From Methanosarcina sp. UBA289 (lineage in GTDB: Archaea; Halobacteriota; Methanosarcinia; Methanosarcinales; Methanosarcinaceae), in assembly GCA_002496565.1 (NCBI GenBank), contig DAKJ01000019.1, positions 44,268 through 108,267 on the forward strand: a stretch of 64,000 bases of DNA. The letters run 5' to 3'. The notes under the pieces are model-generated. The model saw only the letters and a program-made list of their open reading frames with translations. It was not told where the DNA came from and did no database searches. This document shows positions 18,688 to 26,637 of the stretch, piece after piece (position 1 is the stretch's first letter; each line of letters starts with the position of its first letter). Position numbers and translations under genes: made by a program.

Positions 18688-19597
18688 GGCAGATAATCTG
18701 CATTATGTTTACACCTCAGGATTGATTAAAATAGTCAAAAAGACAGCTGTCTGCGGCGTTGATATCGAGTTTTGTCCGGGCGAGACGGTGGCTATTGTCG
18801 GGGAGTCGGGGTGTGGTAAGTCAACGCTTGCAAAGATGCTTGTCCAGCAACTTGTGCCGGTTTCTGGGGAAGTGTTTTTCAACGGGATGAAACTGACTGG
18901 GATGAGCTGGAAGAATCGTCGGAAGTTTATGGGAAAAATCCAGCTGATTCCCCAGAATCCAGCTGATGTAGTTGATCCTAGATGGACGGTTGAACGATCG
19001 GTTGCCGAGCCATTTGTGATTTGTGGAGTTTTTTCCAAAGAGGAAATTTCGGCAAATGTAGATGCCCTGTTTGCAGAGGTAGGGCTTTCTGTGGAGCACA
19101 AGACCCGATATCCGCATGAGCTGTCAGGAGGGGAACTGCAGCGGGTTGTAATTGCCAGGGCGCTTGCTCTGAAGCCTGAGTTGCTGGTCTGTGATGAAGC
19201 GACCTCGATGCTTGATGTGTCGGTGCAGGCATTTATTGTGATGATGCTCAAAGAGATTCAGATAAAACGCGATCTCAGCCTGGTGTTTATTACACACGAT
19301 CTGGAGGCAGCGAAGGCTGTTTCTGATCGGGTACTGGTGATGTATGCAGGTGAGATCGTTGAGGAAGGGACGGATGTATTTGACCGGCCACTGCATCCTT
19401 ATACGCGTGCTCTTCTGGATGCAGCACGGTATATGTCGCTTGAGGTTGTGGTGCCGGAGGAGATTGGAGAGCTGCCTGATGGTTTTTCGGGCTGTCCCTA
19501 CTACAGATTGTGCCGGGAGAGAACGGACGCGTGTAAAAAGCCGCAGAAATTACGGGATGTTTCGGGGAGATTGGTGAGGTGCTGGAAATCAAAATGA
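18680..19597 (+). CDS. oppF: ABC transporter ATPase, OppF/DppF type
   Basis: 305 aa second ATPase of the importer. Walker A GESGCGKST near residue 38, signature LSGGELQRVVIARAL, Walker B LLVCDEAT, LVFITHDL switch, and C-terminal LHPYTRALLDAA with trailing Cys residues (CPYYRLCRERTDAC). The start overlaps the OppD stop by eight bases. This is the last gene of the island operon. The following 375 bases (19598-19972) contain no recognisable gene or strong terminator. Confidence 0.93.
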   Translation: MLKADNLHYVYTSGLIKIVKKTAVCGVDIEFCPGETVAIVGESGCGKSTLAKMLVQQLVPVSGEVFFNGMKLTGMSWKNRRKFMGKIQLIPQNPADVVDPRWTVERSVAEPFVICGVFSKEEISANVDALFAEVGLSVEHKTRYPHELSGGELQRVVIARALALKPELLVCDEATSMLDVSVQAFIVMMLKEIQIKRDLSLVFITHDLEAAKAVSDRVLVMYAGEIVEEGTDVFDRPLHPYTRALLDAARYMSLEVVVPEEIGELPDGFSGCPYYRLCRERTDACKKPQKLRDVSGRLVRCWKSK

Positions 19598-19972
19598 AGC
19601 AGTCCAAACAACTGATCTGATAAACACTACGGAACTCTGCGCAACCGTAATAGCTGGAGATACCTGACAATCCTGCATGAAGGGCGCAAAAGTTCGCATT
19701 CGACTGCTTATTGCCCGGACAACTCTGTAATAATCAGGAGGGAAAATTCTTGAATACCGGACTGAAAACCAGGAATTAAGAATAGACTCTTCAAGAAGTG
19801 TCTTAAACTAGCCTACTTTAAAAAAGTTTAATATAAGGAATTTAAAGGTATTGTTAGAGAATTCTACAGCTTTTCTGTATCATTAACACTTAACTGTTAG
19901 ACTCAGGTTTATCGGCACTTAAAAATGTATTTACAAGAGTGAGAGTATAACTCTTTGTAAAATTAAAGGATT

Positions 19973-20383
19973 TTACTTTAGCAGTTTTAACGCATCCCTA
20001 CAAGCTGCTACAGCAGGTGCCCCTGAAGTTATGAATATAACATCCATAAGTTCCATAATTTCTTCTTTGGTAGCCCCATTCTTAAGTGCACTTTGCATCT
20101 GCACAACCGTACATCTTTCGCACTGCTTGGATGCAACGACTGCAAGTGCTACCAGGATTTTTGTCTTTGCAGGCAAGGCCCCATCAGACAATAACCTTTT
20201 ATTGCACCTGTTATACTTTTTAAGTGACTCACTGTCAAGTTCCCCAAGAATTTCAAGAATATGTGGGGTAAACCCCAGTTTATCACTCATACTTTCCAGT
20301 AACTCTTCGTGTTCAAGATCTCCATGTTCTTCTTGATGCCCTTCACATCCTTCCCGACGTTCTTCCATGTTTGTTAACCCCAT
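19973..20383 (-). CDS. Carboxymuconolactone decarboxylase/AhpD-like protein
   Basis: About 136 aa from the ATG at 20383 (MGLTNMEERREG); ATG 20368 and a longer frame from 20407 are alternatives. The helical CMD core carries CERC, the CxxC of AhpD-type proteins that act as thiol-disulfide peroxidase partners, followed by a helix-rich GATKEEIMELMDVIFITSGAP. A His/Glu-rich N-terminal segment precedes the core. Substrate unknown. It stands at the head of a series of small redox-related genes and next to a TrmB-type regulator. The promoter region contains two tandem copies of AATTCAACTGGTTAT (20386-20415). Confidence 0.8.
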   Translation of the reverse strand: MGLTNMEERREGCEGHQEEHGDLEHEELLESMSDKLGFTPHILEILGELDSESLKKYNRCNKRLLSDGALPAKTKILVALAVVASKQCERCTVVQMQSALKNGATKEEIMELMDVIFITSGAPAVAACRDALKLLK

Positions 20384-20385
20384 GC

Positions 20386-20415
20386 AATTCAACTGGTTAT
20401 AATTCAACTGGTTTA
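20386..20415 (-). promoter_or_regulatory. 15-bp tandem repeat in the AhpD-like gene promoter
   Basis: AATTCAACTGGTTAT (20386-20400) is followed by AATTCAACTGGTTTA (20401-20415), immediately upstream of the AhpD-like start. TATA-like sequence lies near 20440-20450. Two copies one and a half helical turns apart look like an operator or a recent slippage. Confidence 0.35.
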
Positions 20416-20478
20416 GTTATTAATATTAATATTGTATTGTATATATGTTATTTATCTATTCCTAAGAAGCCGGAAACA

Positions 20479-21300
20479 TTACCTTTCAGTAACTTTTTCA
20501 AGATCAAGCTTTTCTCCTCCATTCCAGAGAAGCTCGAATTCCTTACCCAAATTTATTGCAAGCCCCGCATCCCAGATTTTCACAACCGAAAGGATGCGGT
20601 CACTGTCCTGGGGATGGAGCTGAAACAACATCACAATACTGTCGTCAACGATACCAAAACAGGAATTAAAGTTCTGGACAAGCCTTATTTCTATACCTCT
20701 TTTGAATTTGTTGAGATTCTCCTCTCCCTGCATTGAAAGCATAGAAGCAAGAGATATAAAGCGAGGGGATATTAGCAGCCGGATTTTAACCCCCCGGTCA
20801 ATAGCTTTTAAGATTTCAGGCAGCAGGCTAGAAACGATGGGCATTCCAAAGGCAGGAGGAATTATGTATATTGACTTTTTTATCTCTCCATAGGTAGAGA
20901 TGGCAAACTTTCTGATTTCAGACTCGGGTACGGCAGTTGTCCAGAAGACCTCGTCTTTTCGTTTCTGAGTCGGTAAGGTTTTTAAAACCTGCTTTGCCTC
21001 TTCAACAAAACCCTTTAAGACCGTTATTTCTTTTTCAAATTCGGATTTTCGCGTTTCAAAAAAGGAATCTAAGGCCATTTCAGGATCAACCGCCCTGAAC
21101 TTTTTAGGCCTTGAAACCTGGACTTCTACAAAACCTTTTCCTGCCAGCGATTCAAGAACGGTATATATCCTCCCATAGGGCACGTCAGCGTCTCTGCCGA
21201 TGTGATTTGCCTCGGAGACCCCTAATTTTAAGAGAGAAATATATGCAGCTGCTTCATAAGCAGTCAGCCCTATATCCTGAAGAAGCCTTTTCTTTTGCAT
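20479..21300 (-). CDS. TrmB-family transcriptional regulator
   Basis: 273 aa. N-terminal winged helix, residues 1-75 (LLQDIGLTAYEAAAYISLLKLG, then VPYGRIYTVLESLAGKGFVEV), a short coiled segment (FFETRKSEFEKEITVLKGFVEEAKQVL), and a C-terminal TrmB-type ligand domain resembling a phospholipase-D fold (IDRGVKIRLLISPRF, SVVKIWDAGLAINLGKEFELLW). It probably regulates itself and perhaps the AhpD-like gene downstream on the same strand. Three 31-35-bp repeats upstream of its start are good candidates for its binding sites. The effector is not predictable. Confidence 0.85.
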   Translation of the reverse strand: MQKKRLLQDIGLTAYEAAAYISLLKLGVSEANHIGRDADVPYGRIYTVLESLAGKGFVEVQVSRPKKFRAVDPEMALDSFFETRKSEFEKEITVLKGFVEEAKQVLKTLPTQKRKDEVFWTTAVPESEIRKFAISTYGEIKKSIYIIPPAFGMPIVSSLLPEILKAIDRGVKIRLLISPRFISLASMLSMQGEENLNKFKRGIEIRLVQNFNSCFGIVDDSIVMLFQLHPQDSDRILSVVKIWDAGLAINLGKEFELLWNGGEKLDLEKVTER

Positions 21301-21314
21301 ATGGAATTCAATTC

Positions 21315-21412
21315 CCTGTATCTTAAAAACATTATCTAAAAAATTTCCTATATTTTAAAAACATTATCTAAAAATTTCCCTATATTTTAAAAGCGTTATC
21401 TAGAAAAATAAG
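21315..21412 (-). promoter_or_regulatory. Three tandem 31-35-bp repeats upstream of trmB-like gene
   Basis: Copies at 21315-21346, 21347-21377 and 21378-21412 share CCTATATTTTAAAAACATTATCTAAAAATTT with minor changes. Each contains a TATTTTAAAA TATA-like core and TTATCTARAAA. Probable multi-copy operator or promoter of the TrmB-type regulator. Confidence 0.5.
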
Positions 21413-21605
21413 TTATAAATCTGGAGAACTGATCATGGATGTGAACTATTTACCCACTTTTATATCTTAGAGAACCTATTGTTACATGGTGGAATTTAAA
21501 TCACTTTCAAAGTAAATTGCTAACATTTTATTACTGGAGTAGGGCTTCCCCTGCTTGTGGGATAAAATAATAGTGACGTCATTTTCAAAAGGTAATGGGG
21601 GACGA

Positions 21606-22157
21606 ATGAAACCGACAGATGACTTAAGAGAGGAGCACAGAGTAATTAAATCGGTGTTGCCAATCCTCGACAGAGTATGCGTGGATATAGAATCTGGGAG
21701 AAGTGTTAAACAGGATAATCTTGAAGGACTCATAGAATTCATAAAAGAATTTATTGAAGAACATCACTATACAAAAGAAGAGGCTTACCTTTTCCCGGAA
21801 ATGGAAAAAGCAGGAGTTTCAGGGGCAGAAGAGCTGATAACTTCCCTTAGAAATGAACATGAAGAGGAAAGACAATCTGTCAGTAAAATTGGAAAAATAG
21901 TTTTTGAGAAAGAAGAAAATATGGAACTCTCTAGTATGGTTGAATACTTAAGAGCGTATATTCGGCTTCTAAATCTGCATATTGACAAAGAGGAGAATAG
22001 GCTTTTCCCGATGGTTGACACCTATCTCTCGCAGGCTGTCCAGAAAGATTTGCTTAAATCTTTTGAAGATATGGAAACTCAAATAGATTCTGAAAGGTAT
22101 GCAGAACTCAAGATTTGGCTGAACACCATGGGAGAGACTTATACAAAACCAGCATAA
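21606..22157 (+). CDS. Hemerythrin-like four-helix domain protein
   Basis: 183 aa. Metal-ligand pattern of the hemerythrin/HHE family: EEHRVIK near residue 10, FIEEHHYTKEEAYLFPEM near 50-67, LRNEHEEER near 83, and LHIDKEENRLFPM near 125-137. It probably binds a non-heme di-iron centre and senses or stores oxygen or another small oxidant. ATG at 21606 is chosen because the family N-terminus begins there (MKPTDDLREEHR), 51 bases inside a longer frame. Divergent from the TrmB regulator and convergent with the ferredoxin gene. Confidence 0.85.
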   Translation: MKPTDDLREEHRVIKSVLPILDRVCVDIESGRSVKQDNLEGLIEFIKEFIEEHHYTKEEAYLFPEMEKAGVSGAEELITSLRNEHEEERQSVSKIGKIVFEKEENMELSSMVEYLRAYIRLLNLHIDKEENRLFPMVDTYLSQAVQKDLLKSFEDMETQIDSERYAELKIWLNTMGETYTKPA

Positions 22158-22204
22158 GTGCCCGAGTCGGCAGATTTGTTGCTCTGCAACTTAAGTTCCA
22201 TCTA

Positions 22205-22252
22205 GGAGGATGGAGCCCACTTCTCTCCGCTTTGCTAACGCTCAAGAGGGCT
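22205..22252 (+). repeat. Dispersed 48-bp repeat, copy A
   Basis: GC-rich block starting GGAGGATGGAGCCCACTTCT and ending CTCAAGAGGGCT, between convergent genes. It matches the reverse complement of 44655-44702 at about 40 of 48 positions, and more loosely 25654-25691 and 25744-25787. Confidence 0.5.
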
Positions 22253-22285
22253 AATTTAGGGGCACAAGACCTATATTTAACTCGT

Positions 22286-22654
22286 TTAACCATGAATCAG
22301 TTTAGGAAGGCAGCGTGTACAAACCCAAAGGCTTTGCATGTTATGCCTGAGAGGAATGAGATAGCTGGTGGCTTCGTTGGCCCCACAGGAGAAGCACTTA
22401 ATAGAAATATCTTTTTGCTTGGGCTGGGCTTCTGCTTTTTCACGGTTAAATTCGACAGTGTATCTTTCTTCGACTGAAAGTGCACCTTCAGGACAGATGC
22501 CAACACAAAAACCCATGCCGTCGCAGAGTTCTTCAGATACTACTTTTGCCTTTCCGTTAATGATTTTTATAGCACCTTCGGCACAGGGTGCGACACACTT
22601 TCCACAGCCTGTACATTTCTTTTCGTCAATTTTTACAATCATTCGTTTTACCAT
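22286..22654 (-). CDS. Ferredoxin with two 4Fe-4S motifs and a C-terminal Cys4 zinc-ribbon-like tail
   Basis: 122 aa from ATG 22654 (MVKRMIVKIDEKK). The first cluster motif is canonical, CTGCGKCVAPC (residues 14-24). The second is a variant, CDGMGFCVGICP (44-55), with five residues between the first two Cys. The tail adds CFSC and CTRC, a likely zinc or iron knuckle. Cytosolic electron carrier or the electron-entry subunit of an unknown enzyme. A longer frame from 22672 exists. A G-rich stretch (GGGGGTT) upstream could be the SD. Downstream of the hypothetical gene at 22747 on the same strand. Confidence 0.85.
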   Translation of the reverse strand: MVKRMIVKIDEKKCTGCGKCVAPCAEGAIKIINGKAKVVSEELCDGMGFCVGICPEGALSVEERYTVEFNREKAEAQPKQKDISIKCFSCGANEATSYLIPLRHNMQSLWVCTRCLPKLIHG

Positions 22655-22746
22655 AAAACCAACCCCCGTCAAATGTTCTCAGTTAAAAGTAGTTTATGTC
22701 TTACGGTGAAATCTTGGAATCAAGTATCGCTCAGCAATAGTTTAAT

Positions 22747-23175
22747 TCAAATATCCTGCAAATATCCTTCCATGTACAGCATTTTCTTATAGTCGTTTAT
22801 TAATTTGCACATTTTGCGTGTATAAATTATAAAATCTGTACCTGTTTCTCCTTTAAATAGCAGCTTTTCAGCTTTTTCCAGAAGATCGGGATAAATGAAT
22901 ACCAGTTCTTCTTTGGTGTGCAGGAACAGGGCTGAAAAATCCCTGTGGATGCTCATGCTTCTCTGGAGCAGTTCCATGTCTAAGGTCTTTTCAGAGATAT
23001 AATCTTTGAACTTCGTATAAGCATAAAAGCTTGCAATATTGTAGTTCAAAGAATTTAAAATCGAGTAAAGGATATTGTCTGTGTTTGGAAGGGAAATATC
23101 CCGAAGTTCAAGGTCTACACCTTTGTAATATTCATCCTCTTCGAAATTCCGATCCCAATTTGTATCATGGCTCAT
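22747..23175 (-). CDS. Hypothetical protein, 142 aa
   Basis: Not recognised. Acidic N-terminus (MSHDTNWDRNFEEDEYYKG) followed by a helix-rich body with many aromatic residues (NYNIASFYAYTKFKDYIS) and a basic, tyrosine-rich end. No membrane segment, Cys motif or signal peptide. Lies between the ferredoxin and a SnoaL-like gene, all on the minus strand, about 75-100 bases from each. Codon use resembles its neighbours, which supports a real gene. Confidence 0.6.
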   Translation of the reverse strand: MSHDTNWDRNFEEDEYYKGVDLELRDISLPNTDNILYSILNSLNYNIASFYAYTKFKDYISEKTLDMELLQRSMSIHRDFSALFLHTKEELVFIYPDLLEKAEKLLFKGETGTDFIIYTRKMCKLINDYKKMLYMEGYLQDI

Positions 23176-23276
23176 TTTATTACCCTGTTTTTTAAAGCTT
23201 AAATTGTCTTTTCACCAAGGGCTTTTACATGAAGAATAAATTAAAGAGAATATGGTGCGCTTGATTGAGTTTAACC

Positions 23277-23696
23277 TTATCTCACAGCAGGGATGATCCC
23301 TAGCTGTTGCATCAGGCCAAGAAGGTTAGCTTCACCCCACAACTCAATAATTTTACCATCCTTAATGCGGAAAATCTCTATACCAGTCATGGTTATCGGC
23401 TTGCCTGTAGCTGGTAAATCCATGAAACTGCCTTTGTGTATTCCGCGAGCTGTGAAACGAGCAGCCACGGTATTACCCTCGGCAATCATATCCTCAACTG
23501 TAACATTAAGGTGCTCGAAAGCGGCCCTGCATGCAGTAATTACTTCATTAATTCCTTCGACTCCTGGAGAAGAAGGAAGAGGAACATGTATTGTAAAATC
23601 AGGTGACAGCAGTTCGTCGGCGGCACTCAGATTTCCTTTAGAAGGGCCTTCTTCAAAAAATCGTCGAACTATTGCTTTGTTTTCTTCTGTAGACAT
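23277..23696 (-). CDS. SnoaL-like (NTF2-fold) ester cyclase family protein
   Basis: 139 aa. Typical SnoaL/polyketide-cyclase-like features: NKAIVRRFFEEGPSKGNLSAADELLSPDFTIHVP at the start, then a cone-shaped alpha+beta barrel sequence with GNTVAARFTARGIHKG and the ITMTGIEIFRIKDGKIIELW signature. Such proteins bind small hydrophobic molecules, and many have unknown substrates. No polyketide genes are nearby, so an uncharacterised hydrolase or isomerase role is more likely than antibiotic cyclisation. Confidence 0.82.
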   Translation of the reverse strand: MSTEENKAIVRRFFEEGPSKGNLSAADELLSPDFTIHVPLPSSPGVEGINEVITACRAAFEHLNVTVEDMIAEGNTVAARFTARGIHKGSFMDLPATGKPITMTGIEIFRIKDGKIIELWGEANLLGLMQQLGIIPAVR

Positions 23697-23773
23697 ATTT
23701 CCCTCATTCGCATTTTTATCTGTCGGCTTTTGATGTCTTTCTTGCCTATAAGTATTATTATTAAGATCTGTAC

Positions 23774-24115
23774 TCAGTGATGAGTGCCTTCCACAACCTT
23801 TATTCCTGCATCCCGAATCGTCTTTTTTATATATTCCAGGTTAGGGCATTTAGGATAAGTGTCTTCCATAAGCATACAGGAACTAAGATGTGCGGCATCC
23901 AATCTATACTTTTTGAGAATGTTTACCAGACGGTATACTCTCCTGCCAGAACAGCCTCCGCACGTGAAAAAGGCGATTATCTGAGTATTTTCGTCGTAAC
24001 CCTCAAAATAGGACTTTCTTTCGTTAAAAGCCTTAAAGCAGCCTACACCCGGACAGGCCTCTGAGACTATATCGCAGCGCACGACCGCAATTTTTGTAGG
24101 TTTTGTTTCTTCCAT
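23774..24115 (-). CDS. CGGC domain protein
   Basis: 113 aa with six Cys. Pattern IAVVRCDIVSEACPGVGCFKAF near residues 8-29, then FFTCGGCSGRRV (CGGC, near 50-60), and HLSSCMLMEDTYPKCPN. The CGGC family is small, found mostly in anaerobes, and is presumed to bind a metal or Fe-S centre. The function is unknown. Same strand and close spacing as the cupin gene (48 bases), suggesting one transcript. Confidence 0.82.
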   Translation of the reverse strand: MEETKPTKIAVVRCDIVSEACPGVGCFKAFNERKSYFEGYDENTQIIAFFTCGGCSGRRVYRLVNILKKYRLDAAHLSSCMLMEDTYPKCPNLEYIKKTIRDAGIKVVEGTHH

Positions 24116-24163
24116 TAATGACCCTCTTTTTGAACCGTTTTAATAACCGCTCTTATACTTGCT

Positions 24164-24505
24164 TTACTCAAGCATGCCTGTAGCCTCGGTTTGTCTTGGG
24201 GCCTTTACGACCAACACCCTGAAAATTCTGTCTCCCGGATTCAGAAGACGATGAGGAATCTTTGCAGGACTCTCGATCAGCATATCCTGGCTGACTTCCT
24301 GCTGTTCGTCGCCAATCTCAACAATACCTTTTCCCTCAAGAATGTAGAAAAAGACATCTGTGGGAGTGATGTGCTTCTTTAGGGCCTCCCCTGGCTTAAG
24401 CTCTATATGTACCGCCTGTGCGTGTTCGGTATTGTAGAGCATCCTGATGCTCACATTATGAGGGTTCGGCTTTTCAGGTGAGGATTTCATCTCAGTAACT
24501 TTCAT
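24164..24505 (-). CDS. Cupin-domain protein
   Basis: 113 aa single cupin. Motif 1 is degenerate (HIELKPGEALKKHITPTDVFFYILEGKG) and motif 2 is RLLNPGDRIFRVLVVKAP. At least one of the usual metal His residues (HITP) is kept, so metal binding is possible. Probably binds a small metabolite. First gene of a likely cupin-CGGC pair. The 382 bases upstream (24506-24887) contain no recognisable gene. Confidence 0.82.
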   Translation of the reverse strand: MKVTEMKSSPEKPNPHNVSIRMLYNTEHAQAVHIELKPGEALKKHITPTDVFFYILEGKGIVEIGDEQQEVSQDMLIESPAKIPHRLLNPGDRIFRVLVVKAPRQTEATGMLE

Positions 24506-24887
24506 ATAATTCTCCCCTTTTGACCATAGTTTTTTACTTCTTAGTATTATGCCTTAACAGTATACCAACCGACCTTATATTAAATATTTTTGAAATACAT
24601 CTTATGATTATTATTAGAACCAATCTTGTGTTAATGTTTTTGACCGTTTTTGATTACGTTTTATGTATTTACGAAATTCCATTCTGATATCCATCCCATA
24701 TACGTCTGGTCGGTATAAATTTCTCTATTACTATCGAAGAGCGTTAGAATTTGATCCCTAAAACCCGTATTTATCTCGGGTTAAGAGTTTACAAGAGAAA
24801 CATGATTAATGGGAGCATATCAGAAGGAATTCAACATTGTATAAGCTAATTTAAACATGTAGATATCACATGCAAACTTTCCTAGTT

Positions 24888-25556
24888 TTACAGGCCTATC
24901 TCGGATTTGAAACTCTCAATACCCATATCTTCAATAAACCTTCCAAGCCTCTTTTTCGTGCCAGAATTTTTATAGAAATTAACGATCCTCTCGATTGCCT
25001 CAAGAATTTCTTCTTCAGACAGTTCTTTTGCAACAACCTTAGCAAGTCTTGGAGTAGCAGCCGCAGAGCCTCCCACCATCAGAGTATATCCTTTGGCAGT
25101 GCCCATTACCCCTATATCTTTGATGGCAGGTTCAGAGCAGGAATTTGGACAGCCGGAAACAGCCATTTTTAGTTTTGAAGGCATCGGCATTCCGTGGTAT
25201 TTTTCATCCAGTTTAAGACCAAGGCTTACTGCATCCTGTTTTCCCTGCTTACAGAAAGTCGTCCCAGGACAGAACTTCACACTCCTTACGCAAAGCCCTA
25301 TAGCTGCACCGGGTTTCATATCAAGTTCAGCCCACACATTGTCAAGGTCTTCTTCTTTCAGGCCTACGATTGCAATCCTCTGGGCAGAAGTCATCTTGAG
25401 AGCAGCAGCCCCATACTTTTCTGCAACATCAGCGATTTTCCTGAGAGTTGTCGGATCCACAATTCCTCCGGCGAGGTGGGGGGCGATTGCATAGGTTTCA
25501 CGGTCTCTCTGAACGATTGCACCTTTTTCCGGTAAGTTGTCTTTCATGTTTATCAT
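24888..25556 (-). CDS. Small siroheme/4Fe-4S sulfite-reductase-like protein (Dsr-LP group)
   Basis: 222 aa. One ferredoxin-like half (IVQRDRETYAIAPHLAGGIVDPTTLRKI, KMTSAQRIAI) and one siroheme-Fe4S half with FCPGTTFC near residue 112 and SGCPNSCSEPAIKD near 148. The four cysteines coordinate the cluster bridged to siroheme. It is much shorter than assimilatory or dissimilatory sulfite reductases and matches the small stand-alone Dsr-like proteins of methanogens. Their reaction is uncertain: sulfite, nitrite, or assembly of reduced-sulfur cofactors. ATG 25556 is preferred because GGAG precedes it closely. Confidence 0.85.
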   Translation of the reverse strand: MINMKDNLPEKGAIVQRDRETYAIAPHLAGGIVDPTTLRKIADVAEKYGAAALKMTSAQRIAIVGLKEEDLDNVWAELDMKPGAAIGLCVRSVKFCPGTTFCKQGKQDAVSLGLKLDEKYHGMPMPSKLKMAVSGCPNSCSEPAIKDIGVMGTAKGYTLMVGGSAAATPRLAKVVAKELSEEEILEAIERIVNFYKNSGTKKRLGRFIEDMGIESFKSEIGL

Positions 25557-25653
25557 TCGCTCCAAACTTTCAGTATTTTTTAGAGATTTGGATTCTGGCA
25601 GTCCTGGCAGTCCTGATAAAATCGTCCGAGTTCCGTCGCCCGAATTCCGCTTC

Positions 25654-25691
25654 GGGAGCACGGAGCCCTTTTCGCTTCGCTCAAGAGGGCT
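25654..25691 (+). repeat. Dispersed repeat, copy B (shortened)
   Basis: GGGAGCACGGAGCCCTTTTC followed by GCTTCGCTCAAGAGGGCT. Shares its end with copy A at 22.2 kb. Lies between the sulfite-reductase-like gene and HxlR. Confidence 0.4.
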
Positions 25692-25743
25692 GAAAAAAGC
25701 TCAGGTTTCATCTCCCAAGTCCCTCCTGCACGATTCCCGTCTC

Positions 25744-25787
25744 GGGGGGACGGATCCGTTCCGCTCACTTCGTTCGCTCAAGCGGGA
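25744..25787 (+). repeat. Dispersed repeat, copy C (divergent)
   Basis: GGGGGACGGATCCGTTCCGC followed by TCACTTCGTTCGCTCAAGCGGGA. Same order of blocks as copies A and B. The remaining intergenic DNA to 26014 is AT-rich and contains the HxlR promoter region. Confidence 0.4.
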
Positions 25788-26014
25788 TAATTCCAGATAA
25801 AGACATGAATTTCGCTTTGGCAGAGCGATGGACGTCACTTCAGACCCAGTTTTTCAGTCAGAGCTGCTTTCTTTTTGTTTTGCCAGATACAGGAAACTTT
25901 TACTGGGAATTAATACAAATTTGTATTATAAAATACATTTTATAATAGTATGCTTTTGATACCAGTATATTAGAGATACTAATTTATATATCAGACAGTT
26001 TCTATGTTTATACT

Positions 26015-26371
26015 ATGAAAGACTGCACAGTCTACAAGACCATGAATATCATCGGGAAAAGATGGACAATCCATATCCTTCTGGAGCTGCATAAGGGGGA
26101 AAAAAAGGAAAAACGCTTTAATGAGCTAAAAAGGAAACTTGGCTACATAACCCCGAAAATCCTCTCAGAGAGGCTTACAGAACTGGAAACGGAAGGCCTA
26201 ATTGGAAAAAGGGTTGATAATTCAACAAATCCTCCAAAGTCCGAGTATTATCTGACCGAGAGCGGAGTAGATTTCGTGAAAATAATACAGGCAATTAAAC
26301 GCTGGGGGTTGAAATGGAAATTCCAGAATGAAGAGTGTCAAAAGGCTATTTGCATGTACTGTGACCGCTGA
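26015..26371 (+). CDS. HxlR-family winged-helix regulator
   Basis: 118 aa. Matches the HxlR pattern: CTVYKTMNIIGKRWTIHILLELHKG at residues 4-28, then RFNELKRKLGYITPKILSERLTELETEGLI as the recognition helix region, and the wing (SEYYLTESG). Cys at residue 4 and a C-terminal CxxxxxxCMYC cluster give possible redox sensing. Divergent from the redox-gene cluster on the minus strand, so it is a candidate regulator of the sulfite-reductase-like gene. Target not proven. Confidence 0.87.
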   Translation: MKDCTVYKTMNIIGKRWTIHILLELHKGEKKEKRFNELKRKLGYITPKILSERLTELETEGLIGKRVDNSTNPPKSEYYLTESGVDFVKIIQAIKRWGLKWKFQNEECQKAICMYCDR

Positions 26372-26546
26372 ATCGTATAAGGGAAAGAAAAAACCAAAAT
26401 GGAAAATATAGAAGAAAAAGCAAATGCAAGGGGACTTCCATACTTATAGGTTTTTCCATGATTGTAGGGTTAAAGTTTTGTAGTCAATTTTTTCTTATCT
26501 GCCGGCATTTTTCAGATTTTTCTTGTTTTGGGATTTATGAAACCGA

Positions 26547-26577
26547 AGTTTATTATGTGTAGAGTTTATTATGTGTA
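26547..26577. repeat. 16-bp tandem duplication
   Basis: AGTTTATTATGTGTAG is repeated at once as AGTTTATTATGTGTAA, about 60-90 bases upstream of the acyl-CoA synthetase gene, in its promoter region. Nothing else recognisable in 26372-26637. Confidence 0.4.
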
Positions 26578-26637
26578 AATACTTAAGTTCGAAGCTATAA
26601 TCTGAATGTGATCTGCAGATTATTCGGACGGGCATAA

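Noticed and set aside
22115..22477. 120-aa plus-strand frame across the hemerythrin/ferredoxin junction
   Set aside because: It runs antisense through the ferredoxin gene and through repeat copy A, and has no plausible start or domain.
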